Source of the DNA: Sphingobium sp.
GTDB lineage: Bacteria; Pseudomonadota; Alphaproteobacteria; Sphingomonadales; Sphingomonadaceae
Reading direction: 5' to 3'
Assembly (NCBI RefSeq): GCF_003248505.1
Contig: NZ_QFOA01000078.1
Span: forward strand, 1 to 15,776
DNA: 15,776 bases
The position numbers were made by a program, and so were the translations under genes. This document shows positions 1 through 7,558 of this stretch, one piece after another (within the stretch, counting starts at the first letter, position 1; every line of letters starts with the position of its first letter). The notes beneath the pieces were generated by a model. It was given only the letters and a program-made list of their open reading frames with translations, was not told where the DNA came from and made no database searches.

Positions 1-209
1 ATCGATAGGCCGGTGCGCACGAGCAAAGGGCAGGTCATTGGGCATGTGGCCGAGCGCCCGCGCCAGGGCATCGACGCCAGCTCGCTTGTTGGCATAGGGG
101 TTGGTGACGTCCAGATAGTAGGTCCGCGACCGGGCAATCGTCGCCGACGCCAGGCTCTTGTCCTTGCGAACCAAAGTCCGTCGATGTCGGAGATGACGAG
201 GCCCAGCAT
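1..209 (-). pseudogene. Remnant of a Cof-type (HAD-IIB) sugar-phosphate phosphatase, frameshifted and internally deleted, cut by window edge
   Basis: The ATG at 209-207 overlaps the zwf stop (TGATG), as expected for a translationally coupled next gene. The first codons read MLGLVISDIDG, the start of HAD motif I (DxDGT). One base is then missing: moving one frame over gives TLVRKDKSLASATIA, the normal continuation of a Cof-like phosphatase. Directly after that, the same frame reads YYLDVTNPYANKRAGVDALA, which in this family lies near the C-terminus (the LDV..P..NKG segment), so most of the cap and core is missing. The next motif, normally GDMxNDLPMF, appears as GHMPNDLPF joined straight to ALARALG, implying a further loss of roughly ten residues and of one Met. 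The intact family has about 270 residues and hydrolyses small phosphorylated sugars. Here the Asp nucleophile region is out of frame with the rest, so no working enzyme is expected. Recognition is by motif memory, not alignment. Confidence 0.75.
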
Positions 210-1645
210 CATTGGCCGATCCTGTGCCAGAAGCGGCCATCGCGTTCGAGTAGGGCATCTGCGCCGGCCGGGCCGGCGCTGCCTGGTGCATAGGATTCAA
301 GCCTGCCCTTGTCCTTGACCCAGTCATCGAGGATCGGCTGGACCGCGGCCCAGCCCGCCTCGATCTGCTCAGCGCGCTGGAACAATGTCTGGTCGCCGGT
401 CATCATGTCATAGAGCAAGGTTTCGTAGCCCGTCCGGCCCGACAGCTTGAAGTGGTCGGCATAAGTGAAATCGAGCGTTGTCCCTGCGGTCTTGATCACT
501 GGACCCGGTTTCTTGACCAGCATGTCTAAGACGATGCTTTCGTCCGGCTGCAGCTGGAAGATCAGGCGATTGGCTGGCAGGCGGTCGATCGGACAATCGC
601 GGAATAAAGCGTAGGGCACTGCCTTGAACGTGACGACGATCTCCGTATCGCGCGCTGCCAGCGCCTTGCCGGTGCGCAGGTAGAAGGGCACGCCGGCCCA
701 GCGCCAGGTGTCGACTTCCAGCTTCAGTGCGACATAGGTCTCGGTCCTGCTGTCGGTAGCGACATCCGGGACCTTACGATAGGCCGGCACGTTGCGGCTA
801 CCGACACGGCCCTTGCCATATTGGCCGCGCACTGCGCAGACTGCGGTGGGCTTGCGGATCGCGCGCAACACCTTGGCCTTTTCGTCGCGGATCGCGTCGG
901 CATCGAAGCTGTTGGGCGGCTCCATCGCGATCATCGCCAGCAGCTGGAACAGATGGTTGGGGACCATGTCGCGGAGCGCGCCGGTTGCATCGTAGAAAGA
1001 TCCGCGCGATCCGACCTCGACCGTCTCGGCGGCGGTGATCTGGACATGATCGATATAGCGATTGTTCCACACCGCTTCGAACCATTGGTTGGCGAAGCGC
1101 GCGACCAGGATGTTCTGGACAGTTTCCTTTCCCAGGAAGTGGTCGAGCCGGTAGATCTGGCTTTCCGGGAGCAAGGCGAGGATTCGGGCGTCAAGCGCCT
1201 TGGCCGAGGCGAGGTCGTGGCCGAACGGCTTTTCGATCGCGACGCGGCGGAACCGACTGCCCGCTTCCGCCATCAGGCCTTTGGCGGCAAGCTTTTCGAC
1301 GATGGCGCCGAAGAATTGCGCTGGCGTGGCGAGGTAGAAGACCGCGCTTCGGTCGCCCAACGCCTTGGCGACATCGTCGAACACCCGGTCTGCGGTGAAA
1401 TCGCCCTGGAGGTAGGCGATGCGCTTGCGCAGATCACGCCAGCAATCGCCCTCGGTCGCGAACTTATCGAGGCTGGCGCGCAACATCTCGTCATCGCCAT
1501 CGCTGCGGCCGATGCCGAGGATGGTGAAGTCCTTTCCCAGCAATCCGTCGGTGCACAGATTGGTGACGGCGGGGACCAGCAGGCGGCGGGTCAGGTCCCC
1601 GGTCGCGCCGAAAATGACCAGAGTGGCGGGTGGGGCCTTCTTCAT
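209..1645 (-). CDS. zwf: Glucose-6-phosphate 1-dehydrogenase
   Basis: Cytosolic enzyme that oxidises glucose 6-phosphate to 6-phosphogluconolactone while reducing NAD(P)+; it opens the oxidative pentose-phosphate and Entner-Doudoroff routes. The 478-residue product is close to the usual 480-500. Residues 11-21 carry the dinucleotide-binding GATGDLTRR element. EKPFG lies at 138-142, and the substrate-binding and catalytic signature RLDHFLGKE at 166-174 has its His at 169. Further conserved stretches are the RYIDHVQI segment near 196-203 and the GALRDMVPNHLFQLL block that follows. The ATG at 1645 is 6 bp after the gnd stop. The Shine-Dalgarno is weak (GTAGG overlapping the gnd stop), so translation is probably coupled to gnd. 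The gene ends by overlapping the start of the HAD remnant. No 6-phosphogluconolactonase gene is seen next to it. Cofactor preference cannot be settled by eye. Confidence 0.97.
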   Translation of the reverse strand: MKKAPPATLVIFGATGDLTRRLLVPAVTNLCTDGLLGKDFTILGIGRSDGDDEMLRASLDKFATEGDCWRDLRKRIAYLQGDFTADRVFDDVAKALGDRSAVFYLATPAQFFGAIVEKLAAKGLMAEAGSRFRRVAIEKPFGHDLASAKALDARILALLPESQIYRLDHFLGKETVQNILVARFANQWFEAVWNNRYIDHVQITAAETVEVGSRGSFYDATGALRDMVPNHLFQLLAMIAMEPPNSFDADAIRDEKAKVLRAIRKPTAVCAVRGQYGKGRVGSRNVPAYRKVPDVATDSRTETYVALKLEVDTWRWAGVPFYLRTGKALAARDTEIVVTFKAVPYALFRDCPIDRLPANRLIFQLQPDESIVLDMLVKKPGPVIKTAGTTLDFTYADHFKLSGRTGYETLLYDMMTGDQTLFQRAEQIEAGWAAVQPILDDWVKDKGRLESYAPGSAGPAGADALLERDGRFWHRIGQ

Positions 1646-1651
1646 GGGAGC

Positions 1652-2638
1652 CTACTGCGGCATTTCGGTATGGCCGCCGAAGCCGAAGCGCATCGCCGAC
1701 AGCACCTGGTCGCCGAACGTATGTTCGACGCGGCTGCGATAGCGCGCGAACAAGGCGGCCGAGAGGACGTAGGCGGGCACCGCTTCCTCCATCGCCGCCT
1801 CAATCGCCCAATGGCCTTCGCCCGAATCCGCCACGGTGCCGGTAAACTGGGCGAGCATCTGATCCTTGGCGAGCGCCGACGCGGTCAGGTCGAGCAGCCA
1901 GGAGGAGATGACCGATCCGCGGCGCCACACCTCGGCAATGTCGGTGAGGTTGAGATCGAAGCGCTCATCCTCAGGAAGCTTGTCGGATTTCTTCGACTTC
2001 AGGATGTCGAAGCCCTCGGCATAGGCCTGCATCAAACCATATTCGATGCCGTTGTGGACCATCTTGACGAAGTGGCCGGCGCCAGGCGGGCCGGCATGGA
2101 TGTAGCCGAGCTCGGCGCGCGCATCCTCGCCTTCCTGCTCCATCCGATTGGGCGTGGGGGGGATCGTCCCTCGGCCCGGTGCCATCGTCTTGAAGATCGG
2201 ATCGAGGTAGTCGACCACCTCCGTCTCGCCGCCGATCATCATGCAATAGCCGCGTTCGAGTCCCCAGACGCCGCCCGACGTGCCGATGTCGACATAGGCG
2301 ACTTGCTTCGCCACGCAGAGCTTCGCGCGGCGGATATCGTCCTTGTAGAAGCTGTTGCCGCCGTCGATGATGATGTCGCCGGGCAGGGACTTTTCGAGCA
2401 GGGCGGTGATCGTATCCTCGGTCGGAGGACCCGCCGGGAGCATCACCCAGAAGATGGCGCGCTCGGCGAGCTTGCCGCGCAGATCGTCGAGCCCGGTCGC
2501 GCCGACCGCGCCTTCCTTGACCAGATCGTCGATCAGATGCTGGTTGCGATCGAAGACGACCGCTTCATGTCCGCCGCGCAACAGGCGACGGACGATATTG
2601 CCGCCCATGCGCCCCAGTCCGATCATCGCGATACGCAT
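1652..2638 (-). CDS. gnd: 6-phosphogluconate dehydrogenase (decarboxylating), short form
   Basis: Converts 6-phosphogluconate to ribulose 5-phosphate and CO2 with reduction of a nicotinamide cofactor. The protein has 328 residues, against about 470 for the long E. coli type, which places it in the short YqeC/GntZ-like group. The N-terminal Rossmann fold has GLGRMGG at 7-13. The beta-strand-2 end is VFDRN at 28-32: Asp30 stands where NADP+-dependent long enzymes usually have Asn-Arg-Thr, so NAD+ preference is likely, but this is inference. IDGGNS is at 91-96 and the substrate loop GTSGGVWG at 119-126. The helical signature HFVKMVHNGIEYGLMQ runs from 189, with the expected catalytic Lys192 and Glu199. 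The C-terminus ends in FGGHTEMPQ, as in relatives. The start is supported by the Shine-Dalgarno at 2648-2653, in a 15 bp gap after pgi. Confidence 0.95.
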   Translation of the reverse strand: MRIAMIGLGRMGGNIVRRLLRGGHEAVVFDRNQHLIDDLVKEGAVGATGLDDLRGKLAERAIFWVMLPAGPPTEDTITALLEKSLPGDIIIDGGNSFYKDDIRRAKLCVAKQVAYVDIGTSGGVWGLERGYCMMIGGETEVVDYLDPIFKTMAPGRGTIPPTPNRMEQEGEDARAELGYIHAGPPGAGHFVKMVHNGIEYGLMQAYAEGFDILKSKKSDKLPEDERFDLNLTDIAEVWRRGSVISSWLLDLTASALAKDQMLAQFTGTVADSGEGHWAIEAAMEEAVPAYVLSAALFARYRSRVEHTFGDQVLSAMRFGFGGHTEMPQ

Positions 2639-2647
2639 TTATGCTGA

Positions 2648-2653
2648 TCCCCT
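2648..2653 (-). promoter_or_regulatory. Ribosome binding site of gnd
   Basis: AGGGGA directly follows the pgi TGA and lies 9 nt before the gnd ATG. It fills the short pgi-gnd gap and supports the chosen gnd start and co-transcription. Confidence 0.7.
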
Positions 2654-4315
2654 TCAATTCTGTAGCGAACGCGCCACCAATGTTTCGAGGGTATTGAGAT
2701 CCCCTGTGTTGAGATGAATGCGCAAGGTGCGCTGCCCGCGCGCGGCGAGCACGTCGAGATCGCCACGCGCCTGCGCGAGCTGGACCGTGCCGAAGCTTGC
2801 CTTGCGTCCGGGCACCGGTACGTCCGGGTTCGGCGTCCGCGTGATCTCGACGAACACGCCGCTCTTCGGACCGCCTTTGTAGGCCTGGCCGGTCGAATGG
2901 AGGAAACGGGGGCCGAAGCCGGCGACGGTCGCGACGCCTTTCGCCTCGACCACCTTTTCGCGCATCCGTGCCACGGCGGCTTCATGTTCGGCGTTACGCT
3001 CGAGATAGACGAGGAAGCCGACATAGTCGCCGGGCTCGGCGCTGGCGAAATGATCGCGCAATATCTCGACCGGGTTGGTCGCAGCGAAAGTGTGATCGCC
3101 CGGTGCGGAAAAGGCCATCACCGCATCCTGGAAGAACGGGGATTCGGGGGCGAGCGCACCCGATTCCTCATATTTGTCGATCAGCTCGCGCGTCGCGATC
3201 TTGGCATCCTCAACATCGGGCTGGTCGAACGGATCGATCCCGATCACCGCGCCGGCAAACGCCGTCGCCACTTCCCAGCGGAAGAATTCCTGGCCGATAT
3301 GCTCCTTTGACGGCAGCGTGATGCGTATCACCGGCTGGCCCGCGGCGACCAGGAAATGGGCCTGCTCGATGACGTCGGACGCATCGTCGCCATCGAGCGT
3401 CAGCAAGGCGAACAGGCGGTCCGTACCATAATCCTCGGCCGGCGCGGACGGCTCCAGATCGACGGGAACGATTCCCTTGCCGTGCTTGCCGGTGGATTCG
3501 GCGATGAGCTGTTCCAGCCAGGCGCCGATCGGCTCGAGGCCGGGGCTGGTCAGGATGGTGAGTTTGTCGCGGCCCGATATCGCCGCCTCGCCCATGATCG
3601 CGCCGAGGATCAGGCCGGGATTGGCGGTGTCGCCCTTGCACGCCTCGACCAGAGGCTGGGTCGCGGCGAAAAAGGCTTCGACGTCGATCCCCATCATCGC
3701 TGCCGGCACCATGCCGAACACGGACAGGACCGAATAGCGCCCGCCAATCGCCGGATCGCCGAGGAAGATGGCGTGATAGCCATGATCCTTGGCCAGCTTT
3801 TCGAGCTTCGATCCCGGATCGGTCACCGCGACGAAGCGGTCGCCATCCTTGCCGGACAATTCCCAGAAATAAGCCCGCAGCAGTTCGGGCTCCATCGTCG
3901 ATCCGGACTTGGAGGCGACGAGGAACAGGGCTTCCTTCGGATCGATCTTTGCGGCGACGCTGCCGATCTGGCCCGGATCGGTCGAATCGAGCGCGTGGAC
4001 GGTCGGAAAACCGGGCGCCGGGCCGATGATCTCGCTCAGCACTTCGGGGCCAAGGCTCGATCCGCCCATGCCGAGCAGGACGACATCCTTATGCCCGCGC
4101 GCCTTGTCGGCGATCGCCTTCAGCTGGGCGAAATCGACCTGCTTGCCTTCACCGGCAGCGAGCCAGCCGACCCATTTGGCTTCGTCGCCGTTGGTCCAGA
4201 GTGACGCGTCGGCGGCCCACAGCCGCGTACCCCATTTCTCCGCCGCCGCCGTCTTGAGCCTGGCATCGACCGCGTGGCGCAGCGGCTCGGGCAGGTCGGC
4301 GTGGAAATGGTTCAT
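2654..4315 (-). CDS. pgi: Glucose-6-phosphate isomerase (Tal/Pgi-type isomerase half, free-standing)
   Basis: Interconverts glucose 6-phosphate and fructose 6-phosphate in the cytosol. The 553-residue product resembles the isomerase half of the bifunctional transaldolase/phosphoglucose isomerases found in many proteobacteria. Visible motifs are LGMGGSSLGP at 81-90 (phosphosugar-binding SIS fold), SKSGSTMEPE at 135-144, the PGI signature GGRYSVLSVFG at 191-201, WLEQLIAESTGKHGKG at 266-281 with the likely catalytic Glu273, and FLHSTGQAYKGGPKSG from 471 with His473 and Lys480. The frame is open upstream to 4465 inside the transaldolase gene, but that stretch is low-complexity, unlike any isomerase, and antiphase to tal. 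The ATG at 4315 has GGAGG 9 nt before it and lies 4 bp after the tkt-tal stop, so it is the true start. Pgi is translated separately here although its usual fusion partner Tal sits immediately upstream. Confidence 0.95.
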   Translation of the reverse strand: MNHFHADLPEPLRHAVDARLKTAAAEKWGTRLWAADASLWTNGDEAKWVGWLAAGEGKQVDFAQLKAIADKARGHKDVVLLGMGGSSLGPEVLSEIIGPAPGFPTVHALDSTDPGQIGSVAAKIDPKEALFLVASKSGSTMEPELLRAYFWELSGKDGDRFVAVTDPGSKLEKLAKDHGYHAIFLGDPAIGGRYSVLSVFGMVPAAMMGIDVEAFFAATQPLVEACKGDTANPGLILGAIMGEAAISGRDKLTILTSPGLEPIGAWLEQLIAESTGKHGKGIVPVDLEPSAPAEDYGTDRLFALLTLDGDDASDVIEQAHFLVAAGQPVIRITLPSKEHIGQEFFRWEVATAFAGAVIGIDPFDQPDVEDAKIATRELIDKYEESGALAPESPFFQDAVMAFSAPGDHTFAATNPVEILRDHFASAEPGDYVGFLVYLERNAEHEAAVARMREKVVEAKGVATVAGFGPRFLHSTGQAYKGGPKSGVFVEITRTPNPDVPVPGRKASFGTVQLAQARGDLDVLAARGQRTLRIHLNTGDLNTLETLVARSLQN

Positions 4316-4319
4316 GCGC

Positions 4320-7300
4320 TTAGGCCTCCGCTTTGGCTTTCTTCGCCTCGATCGCGCCGAGCAGCGTGTCGGCCGCGTCGGCGAACAGTTTGACGCCATC
4401 TTCGACCAGCTTGGCGGTGACGCCGGACAGATCGAGCCCGAGCCGGTCGGTCTCGGCCAGGACATGTTCAGCCCCCGGCACGTCCGCGGTCAGCGTCTGC
4501 TTGAGCGTGCCGTGATCCCGGAACGCGTCCATCGTCTTGGGCGGAATGGTGTTGACCGTATCGGGGCCGATCAGCGCGTCGATATAGAGCGTGTCGGGAA
4601 AGGACGGATCCTTCGTGCCCGTCGATGCCCAAAGCAGCCGCTGCGGCATCGCGCCTTCGGCGGCCAGCTTCTTCCACCGGTCCGACTTCACGAAGTCGAG
4701 ATACCATTGGTAAGCGAGCTTGGCGTTGGCGATAGCGACCTTGCCGCGCACCGCCTTGAGCGCGTCGGCATCCTTGTCGCCGGCGGCGACACGCTCGTCG
4801 ATCTTCTTGTCGATCGCGCTGTCGATGCGGCTGACGAAGAAGCTGGCGACGCTGGCGATGCGATCGATCGTCTCGCCCTTGGTGAGCCGCGCCTCGAGCC
4901 CTTCGACGAAGGCCATCGCCACGGCGATGTAGGCCTCACGCGCAAACAACAAGGTGACGTTGATGCTGATCCCGTCCTCGATCAGCTGGCGGATCGCCGG
5001 GACGCCGGCCCTGGTGCCCGGCACCTTGATCATCAGGTTCGGGCGATCGACCATCTTCGAGAGCCGCCGCGCCTCGGCGATCGTCTTGTCGGTATCGTTG
5101 GCGAGATAGGGCGAGACCTCGAGGCTGACATAGCCGTCCTTGCCGTCCAGCCGGTCGAACACCGGACGCAGCGTGTCGCAGGCATCCTGGATGTCCTTGA
5201 TCGCCAGCGCTTCGTAGGTTTCGACCACCGATGCGCCCGGATTGGCGGTGACGAACGCCTTGTACTGATCGTCATAGGCGGTGCCCTGGCCCATCGCCTT
5301 CTCGAAGATCGACGGGTTCGAGGTGACGCCGGTCAGGCCGTCCTCCTCGACAAGCTTCCGGAGGCCGCCTTCCTTGAGGAAGGAGCGATCGACGAAATCG
5401 AGCCAGGGTGCCTGCCCCGATTCCTGGAGCTGCTTCAACAGACTCGTCATGGGGCAGGCCTTTCCGATCAGTTCGCGAGCGACCTTGACGAGATTGTCGA
5501 CGGTGAAACCGAATTTATCCTGCAGTTTCGCGGCAGGGGCCGAGGCGCCGAAGGTCGACATGGTGATGGTTTTTCCCTTCGCGCCGATATAGCGGTCCCA
5601 GCCGATCTCGCCGCCCATTTCGACTGCGAGACGCGCCTCGACGCCGGGGGTCAGGACGCGGTCCCTATAGGCCTGATCCTGCAGTTCGAAGAGATACCAG
5701 CTCGGCATCGATACGACGCGTGCCTTGACGCCGGCTTCGGTCAGTCTCTCATATGCCGACACCACCAGGCCGACTTCGCTGCCGGTGCCGATCAGGATGA
5801 TTTCGGGCTTGTCGTCGCCGGCGAGGACATAGGCGCCCTTCAGCAGCCCTTCGGCGCCGGCATATTTGCCGCGGTCGAGCGTCGGGATCGCCTGGCGCGA
5901 GAAGACCAGGGCGGTCGGGCGGTTGTTTTTGCTCAGCGCCGCACGCCAAGCCCAGGCGACCTCGTTGGCGTCGCATGGTCGGATCATGTCGAGGCCGGGT
6001 GTGGCGCGCAGCATGGTCAGCTGCTCGATCGGCTGGTGGGTCGGCCCGTCCTCGCCGACGCCGATCGAATCGTGGGTGAAGATGAAGGTGACGCCCAGCT
6101 CCATCAGCGCCGCCAGGCGGACCGGCGGGCGCATATAATCGAGGAAGATGAAAAAGGTCGCCGAATAGGGACGCAGGTGCGACAGGGCCAAGCCGTTGAC
6201 CACCGAACCCATCGCATGTTCGCGCACGCCGAAGTGGAGATTGCGGCCGGCATAGCTGCTCGCCTGGAACGATCCCGCGCCTTCGATCAGGGTCTTTGTC
6301 GAGGGGGCAAGATCGGCCGAGCCGCCGACCAGCCAGGGCAGGTTGGGCGCGATCGCGTTGAGCACCTTGCCGCCGGCATCGCGGGTCGCGATGCCTTTTT
6401 CGTCGGCGGGGAAGGTCGGGATGGCGGCATCCCAGCCGTCGGGAAGCCGGTCGGCAAAGATCGCCTCGAGCTCCTTGGCCAGGGCGGGTTCGGCCTGCGC
6501 ATAGCGTTCGCGCATCGCCAGCCATTCGGCACGCAGCGGCTTGCCGCGCCCGGCAATGGCGCCTCCGAAATGCTCGGGCACGCCGTCGGGAACGAGGAAG
6601 GACGAATCCTCGGGCCAGCCATAGGCTTTCTTGGTGCCGCGTATGTCATCGCCGGTCATCGCCTCGCCATGCGCCTTGGCGGTTCCGGCGATCGAGCTGC
6701 CATAGCCGATAATCGAATGGACCACGATCATCGTCGGCCTGTCGGTGGTCGCCTTGAAGCTTTCGATCGCCGCGGCGACCGCCTTGGTATCGTTGGCGTC
6801 GTCCACATGGATGACGTGCCAACCATAAGCGTCGAAGCGCTGGCCGACATCCTCGTCGAAGGCGAGTTCAGTGCCGCCCTCGATCGTCACATGGTTCGAA
6901 TCGTAGATCCAGCAGAGGTTGGAGAGCTTCAGGTGGCCGGCCAGGCTCGCCGCCTCGCTCGCGACGCCTTCCATCATGCAGCCGTCGCCGGCGAGGCAGT
7001 AGACGTCATGGTCGAAGATCGGGAAACCGTCGCGATTGTAGCGCGCCGCGAGCCAGCGCTCGGCAATCGCCATGCCGACCGAATTGCCGCAGCCCTGGCC
7101 GAGCGGTCCAGTAGTCGTCTCGACGCCCGTGGTGTGGCGATATTCGGGGTGACCCGGCGTCTTCGAGCCGATCTGGCGGAAATCCTTGATGTCCTGCAGG
7201 CTCACCGCCGGTTTGCCGGTCAGCCTGCCGTCCTTGTCGATCTCCTTGACTGCGGCGAGATGCAGCAGGGAGTAAAGCAGCATCGACGCATGGCCGACCG

Positions 7301-7523
7301 ACAGGACGAAGCGGTCGCGGTTGGGCCAATCCGGCGCGTCGGGATCGGTGCGCAGGAATTGCGACCAGAGCGTATAGCCGACCGGTGCCAGGGCCATCGG
7401 CGTGCCGATATGACCCGATTTCGCGGCGTGGACCGCATCCATCGACAAGGTGCGGATCGTGTCGATCGCCAGCCGTTCCGGGCTGCCGTCCCCATGCAGG
7501 GTAGAAGCGGGGATGGTCGACAT
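4320..7523 (-). CDS. tkt/tal: Transketolase-transaldolase fusion protein
   Basis: One 1067-residue ORF joins two non-oxidative pentose-phosphate enzymes. Residues 1-691 form a full-length transketolase, which moves two-carbon ketol units with thiamine diphosphate. It shows SGHIGTP at 36-42 (His38), TTGPLGQG around 137-144, the ThDP/Mg motif GDG at 179-181 with Asn210, GGSADLAPS from 400, FGVREHAMG at 431-439 with catalytic Glu435, and THDSIGVGEDGPTHQP at 483-498. Residues 692-1067 form a transaldolase of the Tal/Pgi type, which moves three-carbon units. It shows DGLTGVTSNPSIFEKA early on and NLMIKVPGT around 829-837, with Schiff-base Lys833. The start at 7523 is chosen from GAAAGGA 5 nt upstream and from the transketolase N-terminus; 32 upstream in-frame codons look non-coding. 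The join reads GKACP-MTSLLKQ with no linker. Tal keeps its own Met and an internal Shine-Dalgarno, so free Tal may also be made. Whether the fused form is the functional one is not known from sequence. Confidence 0.93.
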   Translation of the reverse strand: MSTIPASTLHGDGSPERLAIDTIRTLSMDAVHAAKSGHIGTPMALAPVGYTLWSQFLRTDPDAPDWPNRDRFVLSVGHASMLLYSLLHLAAVKEIDKDGRLTGKPAVSLQDIKDFRQIGSKTPGHPEYRHTTGVETTTGPLGQGCGNSVGMAIAERWLAARYNRDGFPIFDHDVYCLAGDGCMMEGVASEAASLAGHLKLSNLCWIYDSNHVTIEGGTELAFDEDVGQRFDAYGWHVIHVDDANDTKAVAAAIESFKATTDRPTMIVVHSIIGYGSSIAGTAKAHGEAMTGDDIRGTKKAYGWPEDSSFLVPDGVPEHFGGAIAGRGKPLRAEWLAMRERYAQAEPALAKELEAIFADRLPDGWDAAIPTFPADEKGIATRDAGGKVLNAIAPNLPWLVGGSADLAPSTKTLIEGAGSFQASSYAGRNLHFGVREHAMGSVVNGLALSHLRPYSATFFIFLDYMRPPVRLAALMELGVTFIFTHDSIGVGEDGPTHQPIEQLTMLRATPGLDMIRPCDANEVAWAWRAALSKNNRPTALVFSRQAIPTLDRGKYAGAEGLLKGAYVLAGDDKPEIILIGTGSEVGLVVSAYERLTEAGVKARVVSMPSWYLFELQDQAYRDRVLTPGVEARLAVEMGGEIGWDRYIGAKGKTITMSTFGASAPAAKLQDKFGFTVDNLVKVARELIGKACPMTSLLKQLQESGQAPWLDFVDRSFLKEGGLRKLVEEDGLTGVTSNPSIFEKAMGQGTAYDDQYKAFVTANPGASVVETYEALAIKDIQDACDTLRPVFDRLDGKDGYVSLEVSPYLANDTDKTIAEARRLSKMVDRPNLMIKVPGTRAGVPAIRQLIEDGISINVTLLFAREAYIAVAMAFVEGLEARLTKGETIDRIASVASFFVSRIDSAIDKKIDERVAAGDKDADALKAVRGKVAIANAKLAYQWYLDFVKSDRWKKLAAEGAMPQRLLWASTGTKDPSFPDTLYIDALIGPDTVNTIPPKTMDAFRDHGTLKQTLTADVPGAEHVLAETDRLGLDLSGVTAKLVEDGVKLFADAADTLLGAIEAKKAKAEA
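4325..4329 (-). promoter_or_regulatory. Ribosome binding site of pgi inside the tal 3' end
   Basis: GGAGG lies 9 nt before the pgi ATG, within the last codons of the transaldolase reading frame. It fixes the pgi start at 4315 and implies translational coupling between the fusion ORF and pgi. Confidence 0.75.
5448..5465 (-). promoter_or_regulatory. Internal tal start site at the Tkt-Tal junction
   Basis: GGAAAGG at 5465-5459 is 8 nt before the ATG at 5450-5448, where the sequence begins to resemble a free transaldolase (MTSLLKQLQ). Two codons before this ATG is TGC (5456-5454). One base change would make it TGA and end a normal-looking transketolase at ...LIGKA, 3 nt from tal. This looks like a former gene boundary with its ribosome binding site still present. 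Confidence 0.55.
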
Positions 7524-7528
7524 GAGAA

Positions 7529-7535
7529 TCCTTTC
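7529..7535 (-). promoter_or_regulatory. Ribosome binding site of tkt-tal
   Basis: GAAAGGA lies 5 nt before the ATG at 7523 and decides this start over the ORF's first Met at 7619, which would lie inside the 3' end of the glucan synthase gene. Confidence 0.75.
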
Positions 7536-7542
7536 GTATTGC

Positions 7543-7558
7543 CGTTGTCGAATCAACG
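7543..7558 (-). repeat. Small inverted repeat just after the glucan synthase stop
   Basis: CGTTG and CAACG flank a 6-nt loop, beginning directly after the TGA of the glucan synthase. The stem is only 5 bp, has little GC clamp and no following T-run, so it is not a convincing terminator. It may be chance or a weak RNA-stabilising hairpin between the two cistrons. Confidence 0.3.

Noticed and set aside
13..318. A 101-codon plus-strand open frame at the left edge
   Set aside because: It lies opposite the zwf end and the HAD remnant; the product has no recognisable features.
821..2647. A 608-codon plus-strand open frame opposite gnd and zwf
   Set aside because: No domain or motif is visible, and it is the mirror of two well-supported genes.
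4316..4465. Upstream extension of pgi to a Met at 4465
   Set aside because: The added residues are Arg/Pro/Ser-rich, overlap tal out of frame, and do not resemble an isomerase; the Met at 4315 has a proper Shine-Dalgarno.
7524..7558. Possible promoter or terminator between the glucan synthase and tkt-tal
   Set aside because: A TTGATT-like box has no matching -10 at proper spacing, and the 5-bp hairpin lacks a T-run.
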